Assembly: GCA_025331565.1 (NCBI GenBank)
Contig: JAFREQ010000045.1
Coordinates: 1,550,001 to 1,614,000, forward strand
From: Holacanthus passer
Taxonomy: Eukaryota; Chordata; Actinopteri; Pomacanthidae
Reading direction: 5' to 3'
DNA length: 64,000 bases
Under the pieces are notes generated by a model. It did no database searches. It saw only the letters and a program-made list of their open reading frames with translations, and was not told the DNA's origin. Position numbers and translations under genes: made by a program. The first letter of the stretch is position 1; the number at the start of each line of letters is the position of its first letter. Shown here piece after piece: positions 27,857-37,755 of the stretch.

Positions 27857-28560
27857 GTCCGGCCGCCTGGGGGGATCTGGTTGCCGGTGCTACTGAAACC
27901 TCCGCATCGGAGGGTGAAGGTCGGCGGGAGAGGATATTTGTGCGGGAGTGGGCTCACTCAATGTCAAATCACTCACTGTGCTCCCACGACGATCCCGAAC
28001 AGGAGGCCGAAATCCACTTAAGAGACACAAAAATAATCCCTTTTCGATCTGACCCGCCGATATTCCCAGTTTCAGCTCAGCCGCGTTCAGGGATCGTCAG
28101 GTCGGTCCTGGCGTCATCCACCCCGGAATCACGATTAGCATAAACAAAACCGAGAACTCCCACTTAGCTGAAATGTTTCCTCACTTCTTGCACTCACTTC
28201 TTCACAGTATCGTTAGCTTGTTTTGCTGCTACTAACCAACATCCCCGTGTGAGACCGACGCTCCGCCGCTGCTAGCTTAAAAACATGCAGCCGCCGAGAA
28301 GAGACGGTTCTTGAAGTATCTTAGTCATAAATGGCGGCTGCTAACAAAACCACTTGACTTAGGTTGTGGGTAAATTACAACCACAAACCAGTTAATATAA
28401 GCCAGAGAACAAGTCAGCAGAGATTAACCCGAGAATGGCTGCGCAAGGATGTGCTCGTCCTCACCGGCTGTGTTGTTAGCAAGTTAGCTACCGTTAGCTA
28501 ACATCGGCTAGTAGCCTTTGTGCCTAGCAGCCGTTAGCTAACGCTCGTACAACGAAAGCG
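27857..28560 (-). promoter_or_regulatory. scrib: SCRIB 5'UTR and CpG-rich promoter region
   Basis: The sequence upstream of the SCRIB start codon is clearly richer in CpG than the flanking intron and intergenic DNA, and it has no TATA box. It carries a YY1-like 'aaatggcggctgc' at about 28328 and many GTTAGC/GCTAAC words (28474-28550). I infer a CpG-island promoter; the exact start site cannot be placed. Confidence 0.6.
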
Positions 28561-28860
28561 ACTAAAACACCTTCTCAACGGCACAATTTTGTCTTGTAGC
28601 AACATCCCAGAAGACGTTAAAGAAGCTGCCCCGTGGCTGTTGATTCAGTGCGACGGAGGTAAAACGCCAGCAGCGAGGGCAGGAGCTTCTGCAAACGCCG
28701 CGCATCCCTCCCCTTGTGTAGCCGCGGCAGGCCGGTTTGGCGTGTGGGGGGCTGGGCTCGGTTTGAGCTGGAGCAGCGGCCACACGGTCCTGGAGCTTCT
28801 ATGGCTAATCCACTCCTTACTTAATAGCGCCACCCAGCGGCTGATGCCCGTTAGCTTCAA

Positions 28861-29675
28861 CTTCTGCAGAACTACTGAAGCTGCTTCAAATCTCATACAA
28901 TTAGTTCAAACTTTATCATGCATGGACTATGATCAAACATCATAGTCAGAGATGAATAACATAATTTCCTGGAGCAAAGTTCTCAAAGTTTGCAGAGTTG
29001 ATCAAGTCATTTCAACATTTAATTTTTTGCTGCATCGTCCAAAATTTTTCCAGTTTTATGTCTGCATGCAGTCAGTGCTCTACAACTATTTGCATGTAAG
29101 CAACCTTTAGAAAAACCTTTCCAGGTCCAGTGTCCATGGGCAAAAAGTAAACACAACTATGCATGTTGGCCATCTCATATTGATTACTTCAATAATTGAT
29201 TTACTGTTTTATAACAGCATTTAGGCAATTGTCTTTCTTATTAAGGTGATATTCAATACGCACAATAAATTTGTTAAACATTCACTTACAAGGCCTTCTC
29301 CCTTAATTTAATGTTTGCCAGTAGATGACAGGCACTTTGGTTATGGTGCTACTGCAGATACAAGACTAAAACAAATACATAGCAAAGGTGAACTTTATCT
29401 CTTAGGTTCAGTGCAAAATATAGCATCATAACAAAAGGCCTCAAATCTGATCATAAGTACAAAAAACTGCTCAATCTGAAAGGTTATTATACTGGAAGTT
29501 GTTTATCCCCTGTACAAATACAACTAAAGTGTGTGAGGACAGCTAGTACAATATAGGACATCAACAAATGCTTTCAGTACATTTTTTCTTATAAATCAAA
29601 TGCTATGTTCCAAAACCTCAACACACAAATTCTAGGGATTATTCATTCACAACCACTAAAAAAATTCCATCACAC
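28861..29675. other. Intergenic spacer between PUF60 3' end and SCRIB promoter
   Basis: AT-rich DNA with no coding signal or recognised repeat. It separates two tandem minus-strand genes by roughly 1 kb. Confidence 0.6.
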
Positions 29676-29697
29676 TTTTTGTGGACAAACAATAACC

Positions 29698-29703
29698 TTT
29701 AAT
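29698..29703 (-). terminator. puf60: Probable PUF60 polyadenylation signal (ATTAAA)
   Basis: The minus strand reads ATTAAA here, followed downstream by a GU/U-rich stretch (GTGTGATGG then a T7 run) within 60 bases. This would give a 3'UTR of about 380 nt. It is the best candidate I see, but no transcript evidence is available. Confidence 0.45.
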
Positions 29704-30064
29704 TGTATAAAGAAAAAAAAGTGTTTACATGTCCCGGCAATTTCATGAAAGAAAAAAAGAGGAGCTAAAGCAAGAAAGCCTAAATGTTTTACAAGGTCAG
29801 ATTACAAAAATTTTAAATTTGCACCGAAAAAAAAAAAAAAAGAAGTTTTCACAGATCACAAAGCAAAATCTGACACGTAAATATTTTTAATGAATTCCCC
29901 CAATGGGGGCAGTTAACATTAATATCAACAGCAATAATAAAAAAAAAAGGAAATAAAAACATAATTACAAGTTTCAGAGGTCTGCATCTCTAGCAGCAGT
30001 GACTGGCTGAAATGACTCAGGCGTCAGGTACGGGGACAGGTGCTGGTGAACCATTTCAGACACT

Positions 30065-30364
30065 TTATGCAGAGAGGTCACTGCTGTTAAACCGGTCTTG
30101 GTCGTACACCTCTGCGACAACTTTGCGACCTCCAAACCAGCGGTCATTGAGGGCCTGGATAGCTTTGTTCATCTCTGAGGCCATGGAAAACTCTACAAAG
30201 ATTTTGACAATTATATCTGCATCCTCCTCTTCTCCTTGCTTTTCCTGGTAAATGATGACTCTGTTGACGGAGCCAAACTTCCCACACTCTTCTGTCACTT
30301 CACCCTCCAGGTCGTCATCAATGTCCTCTGGTCCAACCATATTTCGAAGCACCATCACCGTGGA
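30065..30364 (-). CDS. puf60: PUF60 coding exon 11 (UHM domain, stop)
   Basis: Residues 428-526, STVMVLRNMVGPEDIDDDLE through DQDRFNSSDLSA and stop. This is the U2AF-homology motif with an acidic helix (EVTEECGKFG) and the RWF loop. Acceptor CTCCAG|TC. Confidence 0.97.
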   Translation of the reverse strand, partial: STVMVLRNMVGPEDIDDDLEGEVTEECGKFGSVNRVIIYQEKQGEEEDADIIVKIFVEFSMASEMNKAIQALNDRWFGGRKVVAEVYDQDRFNSSDLSA

Positions 30365-33300
30365 CTGGAGGGGGAGCAAGGCAGGAAATGATTGAGTATA
30401 ATACAAAGGAGTAAATGTAAGCTTTCATCACTATTTAACCCCCTCATGTCCCAAATCTCACCTCTGATTTTCTAAGCAGTTTCTGCATCACCATATGTCT
30501 TGCACTGCTGCCTGAGATGCTCATGTGCTCTTGGTCACTCAACATCTCCTGCCCTGTGCCATCCTGCAGCATCTCCTCTTTCTCCTCTTTCCTCTCTTGC
30601 TGGTTGGAGCCGCCAGCTTGATTAGACAGGACTGGCGGTGATGCAAGCACAGGGTTCACAAGACCAACCTGGGGAAGCACTGGTATGGGAGGACGCACTG
30701 GAGTCACACCTTTTAGGGAAGGGCAGACATGCAGTCAGTGACGTCAAATGAACAAATATAAACACAATCTTAAAAACAAACAAAAGAAACAACCATGGTC
30801 AAGATTTTACTAATAAGAGCATGTGCCAGTTTGAGCTTATAATCAACCACACTTATTATGAGCAAAGTTAAATTAAAAGTTAATCCTATTGTTAATCAAA
30901 TGTTTGACAGCAGCTTGCAACTTGATAGCAACTTAACAGTGATTTCAAACATTATAGACGTTTCTTGTTTACTAATTTGTAATGGTAATCTGGTAATTTA
31001 CCTAAAGTAAACAAACAAATGATATTCACATAAGAATAATTCACTGCAAAACAGTCAATTAAAAAGTTGTCTTTTACTTTTACTATAGTTGCATTGTGTG
31101 TAAATCTATATGTTTTAAAATCACTGGTAAGATCTATTTAACTCCTGCTTTTATAAAAAATGAGCACTCACTCATGTCTTGGTACACACCTGTGATGACC
31201 CCAGGTGCTTGAGCAGCCATAACAGCCTGAGGTATTCCCATTTGCTGACCGAGAAGTTGGGGCGCGGCTAACGCCCCCAGGACTGATGCGCCGGCTACAG
31301 CCTCCTTAAGAGAGGGGGGCCGAAGACATTAGGTAAGGGAAACACACAGAGCACAGCACAAGGCAGCACAGTCAACGATCACACAGCATGGCACAGAGTG
31401 AGCTCAACCTTGCCTCTCTAAAGTAAGAATCAAGCTCACCAACATTTCAGTACAGATTTACTAACAATATCATTAACTATCCTCGATGAGTCATAAATAA
31501 AAAGCAATGATGTTAAGAAACTTTTCAATCATGACATTCTACAATTGACACAACTGTCTGGTTAATCATTGAGACTGTTCACACTGAAAAATAGCTGTCA
31601 ATGTGTTTGTGCTAACTAAGAGAAAAGACTCTTAGCTTACACACCCAATCAGTGAATGGGAGGAGCTTTCATTACTTATGTTACTACACAAAGTATACTA
31701 TACAAAAGGAAATTAAATATTTAGTCTTTTTGTGTTTTGAACACTTTAAGCTGGATAAAAAAGATGAAGCCCAGATTGTCTCATATTTGAGGGCTGTTAA
31801 ATTGACACTGTGTCAGGGCAACTACTGTTTTTATATGATCCCTAAAAACTGGCCTTCTCCCAGTCACCTCAATAAAAATTCTATGCCCATATTATCTGTG
31901 CTTTTGGTGTCAATTCTAGCTAGATCTGGGTTATATTTACCTGGAAGGCCATTAAATCCCTTTGGAAGGGATTCATACTTGCCTGGGCCGTTATCTTAGC
32001 GGTGGCTGCCGCTGCAGCCACTGCTGCAGCAGGCGGCAGACCACCAGGGGTCGTGGGGGTCAGTAGGGGCATGGGCGGAGTCACTGCTTTGCCCACCCGA
32101 AGGTACTGACCCCCCAGGTCAAAGAGGTTCATAGAAGACACAGCGTCCAGGGCTGACTGAGGCTTTTCGTACTCTGTAAGTGAATAAAATGGTAGTTAAT
32201 AGCGGAGCAATGGTAACACAAAGAGCACGAGCGAATGAGGGCCCTCCAGCTCACCAATGAAGCCAAAGCCTCTGTGTCGCCCTGTGGTGGGGTCTCTGGC
32301 TAACGTGCAAGACTTGATCCTTCCGAAGGCCTCAAACACACTCTTGATGTCATCGTCTGACAGGTCAGGGTGGACAGACGCCACGTAGATTCGGTTAAAG
32401 GCGCGCGCCTCCTCTGCCAGCTGGTCAATGATGGGTTGCGCCTGACCGATGTTACTTGGCCGCCCAACCTATAGCACAGATCATACCAGCAGGGCTACTG
32501 AGTAAGGGGTTTATGGTACCAACCGAAAGCGCACTACCGCAAACTCTAAATCCCTGCAGTACTGACTTTGGCAGCAACCGAGTTCAGTCAAAGCCACTTT
32601 TCTCCTATGGTCTCACAATGCTATCCTGTCAAGTATTCTGTGTTTATGCTTAAGTGTATGTCCTTTACTACAGTCTTTAAAAAATCTGATAAAGTGATTA
32701 TGAGATATGAAAAAGTACTCATTTCTAGCCTATGTCATTCTATCATGGTTCTGCTGGCCACCAGGTACAAAATACTCGAATACTTAAAATTCTAAAAATA
32801 TTTTCAAGAGTTGACTAGAACACTAAACTGTGGTCAATACTTTTAAGTCCTATGAAGATCACTTGTATTTGAGTTCTCCCACTCAGACTGTCAAAAAAAA
32901 AGGGGTCTCTTAGGGATCCATCACCAAGACAAATCTGATCACTGTACAGACACTTGCATTCTTGATGGAGTTGTATAACATAGACATAAATTGTTATCTC
33001 TCATTACATGAGTGGAAAATAGAACCTTCCTGTTGCCTAGTGTCAAATATCACTTATACCAAACCAATTTTGCAAATAACTGCAACACTGACGAACAAGG
33101 AACAAGAGCTTCTTTTCAAAACAACTGATTCATGCATAGTGTGACAAGCTGAGCTGGTGGCAACACCGAAAGGGGAACGCACTAAATGTATCATGGTACG
33201 GCTACGCACTCTGAGTTTCCTCACTTTTGCAATAGAATTGAGCTCCCTATGTAAGACGAGCACCTAAGTAGGACTGGGATCTGTACTACAGATGGGGCGG

Positions 33301-36300
33301 CCAAGCAACACCAACCAGGCGCAGCCCATCATCAGCACATCATGGACACAGAGCAACGCCACGCGCCGTTGGGCATCCTACTGGAACTGGTCACTAAAAT
33401 AGCTTTGATGAAATCATGGAAGCATAACACACAACACAGACAGACAGTACACTAAACATTCACTCAGACATACACACAGCACACGCACCTGGAAATCAAC
33501 AGACACAGACGAGCAAAAAGAGAGAGAGAGAAATTAGTCACGTATGAGTAATTTCACAAGTCATTTAAAGTATTACAAAAGCAGTTAATTTACAAATAGA
33601 CTCAGTATCCCAAATGCCAGGAAGGAATCCAAATCCCTGTTTAATCAGACTATACCCAACATGTATAGAGAAGAAGATAATAAGTTGCTTCCCATGTTTC
33701 CATGTGTTCCTATGACCTGGAGAGATACTCATCTCCAGACAACTTACCTTAATGTTTCGCCCCCCCAACATGACTGAGTTCATCTGCTCCAGTGCCAGCT
33801 GAGCAGCCTCTGGCACATCATATTCCACAAAGGCAAACCCCTGCACAGACAGATAAAATGGACGAAAAACTGAACATAAACACTGAAGACAAAAGCAGCT
33901 TTAAATCATTTCAATTAAAGAGAAACAGCAGACTTCAAACAACATTCAACACTTGTTAAATGACACTGACCTTGTGTTTCATTGTAACAGAATCCCAAGA
34001 CATGTCAATGCTCTTGATTGGGCCGAAGGGGGCAAAGGCCTGTCTGATGGTGTCCTCACCAAGCTCATAGTATATGGAGCCCACATACACCCGACACATG
34101 ATGGCTAGAGCACGTTGCCGCTGAGCTGCCACCTGCCAACCAGGGAAAACAACACGATAAGCATTAGAGAGTAAAAGAAAGGAAGACAAACACACACACA
34201 CACACACTAATAATAAATGTGTATTTTCTACTGTGCTTGCTTTCCCCAAAAATAGAGGCCAATTCCAAGTTAGGGGGGTCTGGACAGGTAAAAAGGGGAA
34301 TAATGGGATACTGTAATCAATGGACAGAACTTTGTGAAAAAAAAAAAATGCTAACATGTATAACAGTTATAAAATATTGATGTCACCACTTGTAATTACA
34401 ATACGGCCTCTATTCTGTTACTATTGAACAGACATATGGAGGAAAACACACTGAAGTGATTGACATGCACAGCCCTCACAAATATTTGGCTTCAGTAACT
34501 GACCTGTAGTCCGGGGATGCAAGTAAGGTAACAAAAGTAATCGTGGAGTTCAAACGAAATCCATACAAAGTCTTGATGAAAGCATTTCAAACTTTCTTCT
34601 CAAGTCTAAGGGGAGGGATGGTTTAACCACCAAAAGTTGCTGTGTTTTACTGATGCCTTTAAGTCAGTCTGCTTCTCCTAATTTCATTCTACTACCAACA
34701 AAATAAAACATGTTCCTAAATCATGACATAATGGAAAGTTGACTTGTTCATTGACAGAAAAAACTTGACTTTGAGATGGCCAAAAAGATCCCTGTTCCAG
34801 CAGTTCTCTCATTTTGGTCCATTAAAGGGATTGCTATCCCTCTTTCGTCCCATGCCAAGAAGTTTCTGTTTTTAAATCAAGCAAATGCATATTTTTCAAA
34901 GAGAAGTGACTTTTCTCCCATTTACAAACCCTTTAAAAAGCCTGTTAACAGCCAAAGAGCTTTGGCTATCTTCTTGTTAAAAACACTACTGCAAATTATC
35001 CCATTGCAACTCAAGAAACAAATGCTTCACCTATTGACAACAGTCATTGATCTCACAAAGGATTACGGACATGGTCGCAGGTACACTAGCAGTAGAAAGC
35101 CATGTTTTCTTACAAAATATGCATTCTTTGGTTAGATAAAAAAGGCAGGGGTTGTTGCCAAAGCAACCAGTAAAAGAAGGGTAACAGTCCTTTTCCATTG
35201 GGAATGCGCACAGAAAAAAAATTTAATAATCTATTGACCGATTGTAAAGGTGAGAGAGGATCTCCAAAGCCCATTGTCACTGCTGCCATCTGAAAGACAG
35301 TAAAGATGAAAAAAGTGCTGAAAAGTAGGTTAGATATCCCTTAGCTTTGTTTTTTCAAAATTGTCATTGCTTTGCTAGATAGACAAAAGCGGTTAGGCTA
35401 ACACCATATTCAGACACTCCCTCTAAACAACATACAGTTTGGGGAGTTGCCTCCCCTGTCTAAATTACAAATTACTACAGAGCAATAAACATAAACAAGA
35501 CCCCTTTAAAAATGCAAAGCATTCAACATAACAACCAATGCCTTCATGACGATCTTCTCCATCTGAAAAAGAGCAGAGGCAAAAGCAAGGGCACATGGTC
35601 TACACATGTGGTCGTTTTCACAGCATGGTGGAAAAGGGAGTAAGACTTCCAAGAGAGTTTTACCAAAACCGACATCTGAGTCAAGAGATGTCTGAGTTAC
35701 TAGTGTATGAAAAGGCTAAGATATTCTTTCTAGAATCAAGACTCAAAGACAACACGCACATTACAAACTGTTTGTTTGGCAGAGTACCAAAAATTTTCAC
35801 ACATCTCACCTGCAGGTTGGTGAGCTGTTGTTGCTGATGGGCGATGGTCTGCTTCACCAACACACTCTTAATGCTTTGTTCCATGGCATACTTCTTTGCC
35901 TAGGAAAAAAGAAAAAATTTACTTACACCTGTAATTACATCATCACAACAGGACAAATTTAGGCAGATACTGTATATACTATCACAGGTTTCCTACCCTC
36001 TGTAGTGCCTCCTGCTGCTCTGGGGTAAGAGGCGGAAGGCCAAGCTTGGAGCCTGTGCCCTGTCCATTCTCCATCGTCAGAGCTTCACCTCCCTGCAATT
36101 CAAGGAACAGCAATTTGTTAAAAATACATATATACATATCAAGAACTGAGAAACAGTGTCTGGAGCACAAACACCTGCCTGTATGTATGTACATCAATAA
36201 CTACATCTTCCCAGAAAAAAATGCCTGTATTGCAATCAGAAGTCACATCACCTAATACAGGACAGGTTATCATAAAATATGCTTGCATATACAGGACATA

Positions 36301-37021
36301 CACCCGGATTTAGACCAGGTGGGACGGGACGAACTTCTTACCTACGCAACCCGCTAATCGCTGGGTCCACCAGACTGAGGCAGGAAAGCCCCCAAGGGGA
36401 AGATGACTGATGGGGAAGCTTTAACAATTCAACAAATTCTAGGGGAAATAAAAAATGCCTTCAGACTAACGTTAACAATAAGAGAAACAGGCAGCTAGCA
36501 TTATTTTACATTGCAATCCACACATAGCCAGCCCGTCCTTCCTAAGGATTCACTCAGCTAACGTTAGCGTGATGCACATGAATGCTAATGACGACACGTT
36601 AGCTCGGTAAAGTAGCAACAATATGCTAAGGTTAAACCTTTGCCGAAGATCCGTTTACCTAAAGTCGACGCGGACATTATCTACGACCTATACTTATTAT
36701 ACCCCAATAACTTTAAAGGCAGAATTACTACAAACAGCACCACACGATCAGCGAGGCCTTGTTTCTGTTTAGCTTACGACTACGTTATCTTTGTTGCTAG
36801 CATGGAGCTAGCGGATATTAGCTACTGTTAGGCATTCATTACTATGGCGCGCCAAGCAAACTGTATTTTCCTGTGAGATTATCGTCGATTAAAGGATATT
36901 AAGCACAATCAAAATTCTGCCAGATATCGCGCATTACTTACGCAACGACCACTGCGGTTGAAAAATGTTAATGTGTCTCTTTATCAAGGAATTTATTTAC
37001 CGCAGTCTCCGTAACCGCCAT
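30065..37021 (-). CDS. puf60: PUF60 (poly-U-binding splicing factor 60 / FIR), complete
   Basis: PUF60 is a nuclear splicing factor that binds uridine-rich polypyrimidine tracts with U2AF to help define 3' splice sites; as FIR it also represses MYC through FUBP1 and TFIIH. Eleven exons join in phase (complement): 37001-37021, 35997-36092, 35810-35899, 35239-35289, 33971-34132, 33748-33840, 32255-32468, 31983-32173, 31190-31304, 30462-30709, 30065-30364. They encode 526 residues, close to the human 559. RRM1 has RNP2 VYVGSI at about 101 and RNP1 GFAFVEY at 141; RRM2 has IYVASV at 198 and RGFGFIEY at 237; the C-terminal UHM (428-526) keeps the RWF motif at 504-506 expected to bind ULM peptides. 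An alanine-rich linker follows RRM2. Exon 4 is probably a cassette (509 residues without it). Intron 8 has a GC donor. Confidence is near certain. Confidence 0.98.
30462..30709 (-). CDS. puf60: PUF60 coding exon 10 (acidic linker)
   Basis: Residues 345-427, GVTPVRPPIPVLPQVGLVNP, a charged KEEKEE segment, then MLSDQEHMSISGSSARHMVM and QKLLRKSE. Acceptor AAAAG|GT, donor GAG|GTGAGA, phase 0 out. Confidence 0.96.
31190..31304 (-). CDS. puf60: PUF60 coding exon 9 (linker)
   Basis: Residues 307-344, EAVAGASVLGALAAPQLLGQ through AQAPGVIT. Acceptor TTAAG|GA, donor ACAG|GTGTGT, one base carried over. The region is a low-complexity Ala/Gln/Pro linker. Confidence 0.93.
31983..32173 (-). CDS. puf60: PUF60 coding exon 8 (RRM2 end, Ala-rich linker)
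   Basis: Residues 243-306, EYEKPQSALDAVSSMNLF through an alanine-rich AAAVAAAAATAKITAQ. Acceptor TTACAG|AG. The donor is CAG|GCAAGT, a GC in place of GT, otherwise a perfect match to the consensus. Confidence 0.94.
32255..32468 (-). CDS. puf60: PUF60 coding exon 7 (linker and RRM2)
   Basis: Residues 172-242, VGRPSNIGQAQPIIDQLAEE then IYVASVHPDLSDDDI to GFGFI. The acceptor CTATAG|GT has a weak polypyrimidine tract. The donor G|GTGAGC leaves one base for the next Glu. The first 40 bases and the acceptor are duplicated in inverted orientation at about 33278-33338. Confidence 0.97.
33278..33402 (+). pseudogene. Inverted partial copy of PUF60 exon 7 in PUF60 intron 6
   Basis: On the + strand, opposite to the gene, 33278-33338 matches the exon 7 acceptor and start (complement of 32427-32482). 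Shared words are 'gatctgt', 'gggcggccaag', 'caggcgca' and 'cccatcat'. I count 45 identical of 55 aligned bases by eye, and nine of ten differences are transitions. Its translation from 33292 begins MGRPSNTNQAQPII, against VGRPSNIGQAQPII in the real exon. It then diverges and stops after 36 codons at 33402. Homology covers the intron side of the acceptor, so this looks like a genomic duplication and not a retrocopy. Looser similarity may continue to about 33385. I infer no independent protein. Confidence 0.75.
33748..33840 (-). CDS. puf60: PUF60 coding exon 6 (RRM1 end)
   Basis: Residues 141-171, GFAFVEYDVPEAAQLALEQ through GGRNIK. It contains RNP1. Acceptor TGCAG|GG, donor AAG|GTAAGT, phase 0. 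Confidence 0.97.
33971..34132 (-). CDS. puf60: PUF60 coding exon 5 (RRM1 start)
   Basis: Residues 87-140, VAAQRQRALAIMC then RVYVGSIYYELGEDTIRQAF up to DSVTMKHK. It contains RNP2. Acceptor GGCAG|GT, donor AAG|GTCAGT, phase 0. Confidence 0.97.
35239..35289 (-). CDS. puf60: PUF60 coding exon 4, probable cassette exon
   Basis: Seventeen codons, MAAVTMGFGDPLSPLQS, matching the segment whose inclusion distinguishes the two main vertebrate PUF60 isoforms (the shorter being FIR). Acceptor TTTCAG|AT is good. The donor TCG|GTCAAT is poor and is followed by an AT-rich, U-tract-containing intron start. 51 nt, so skipping keeps the frame. Confidence 0.85.
35810..35899 (-). CDS. puf60: PUF60 coding exon 3
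   Basis: Residues 40-69, AKKYAMEQSIKSVLVKQTIA then a glutamine-rich HQQQQLTNLQ. 90 nt, phase 0 both sides. The donor is CAG|GTGAGA. Confidence 0.96.
35997..36092 (-). CDS. puf60: PUF60 coding exon 2
   Basis: Residues 8-39, including MENGQGTGSKLGLPPLTPEQ. Acceptor TTGCAG|GG, donor AGG|GTAGGA, phase 0 on both sides. An internal Met (residue 14) is a possible alternative start. Confidence 0.95.
36300..36860. promoter_or_regulatory. PUF60 first-intron region with GTTAGC/GCTAGC word cluster
   Basis: Noncoding DNA between PUF60 exons 1 and 2. It has palindromic words such as 'gctaacgttagc' (about 36557) and repeated 'gctagc', 'gttagc' and 'ttagct', like those at the SCRIB promoter. I see no exon. 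A regulatory role is inference. Confidence 0.4.
37001..37021 (-). CDS. puf60: PUF60 coding exon 1
   Basis: Seven codons, MAVTETA, then donor GCG|GTAAAT. It is too short to stand out as an open reading frame. It was found by matching the fish PUF60 N-terminus and is supported by phase 0 into exon 2. Confidence 0.85.
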
Positions 37022-37115
37022 GAAGCACACCTTCTTGGAGAGGTCCGCAGCGCTCGCGAGATTTTCACATTTTCAATGAAAGGCATCGCGATAGTTGAAC
37101 TCTCGCGATGATGGT
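37022..37115 (-). promoter_or_regulatory. puf60: PUF60 5'UTR/core promoter with CGCG palindromes
   Basis: Upstream of the PUF60 ATG are 'gctcgcgaga' (37052-37061, nine of ten bases of the TCTCGCGAGA palindrome) and 'tctcgcga' (37101-37108). That palindrome is an activating element of TATA-less CpG promoters, reported to be bound by BANP. No TATA box is visible. Confidence 0.55.
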
Positions 37116-37755
37116 AGTACGGTCTTGTAATAAGTTTTCTAGTTTTTATGCTTGTAACAGACTGAATCAACTAAAATCAAATCTCAAATCAAAACCTCTT
37201 CTTTTTGTAATTGTTTTCAGCTGAATGTTTCCTGGAACAGTCGCATGACAGAGGCATAAGAACCTTCAATCTTTCAATATGTCCTTTGTGCATTTGTTTC
37301 ATGTGCCTTAAAATATTTTACACTTTTAACCTTATTTAAAATCAGCTTTAGGCCAATAACCTTTGACTCAAGTGGTCCAAAGCTGCATTTGTTTTTCTAG
37401 CAGTAATAATTTCCTAGTAATTTCTTCATTGATGGATACTCTTTTCTATACCTCCTTCTACGTTTATTAAGTGTGTGCATTAAGTTCAAAAATCAACTGT
37501 TCTTTTTGCTAAATTTATGTAATGTGGTAACAGTGAATATAGCTCTGACAACTATGAATAGACCTCTCACAGACTTGAGAGAAGTATTTCTTTCTATCAT
37601 TATAATTTGTATAACAGAAACTGGAGATGTCTATTAAATAAAAATCATAATTCACATTCTCTTGCTAATTGGATTAATTTCTGGGAAATTTGTTAATGTA
37701 AAAATATACTCAATATATACTGGGATATGTCTCAAAGAATCATAATAATTTCAGA
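37116..37755. other. Intergenic spacer between NRBP2 3' end and PUF60 promoter
   Basis: AT-rich, without coding signal or a recognised repeat. Confidence 0.55.
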
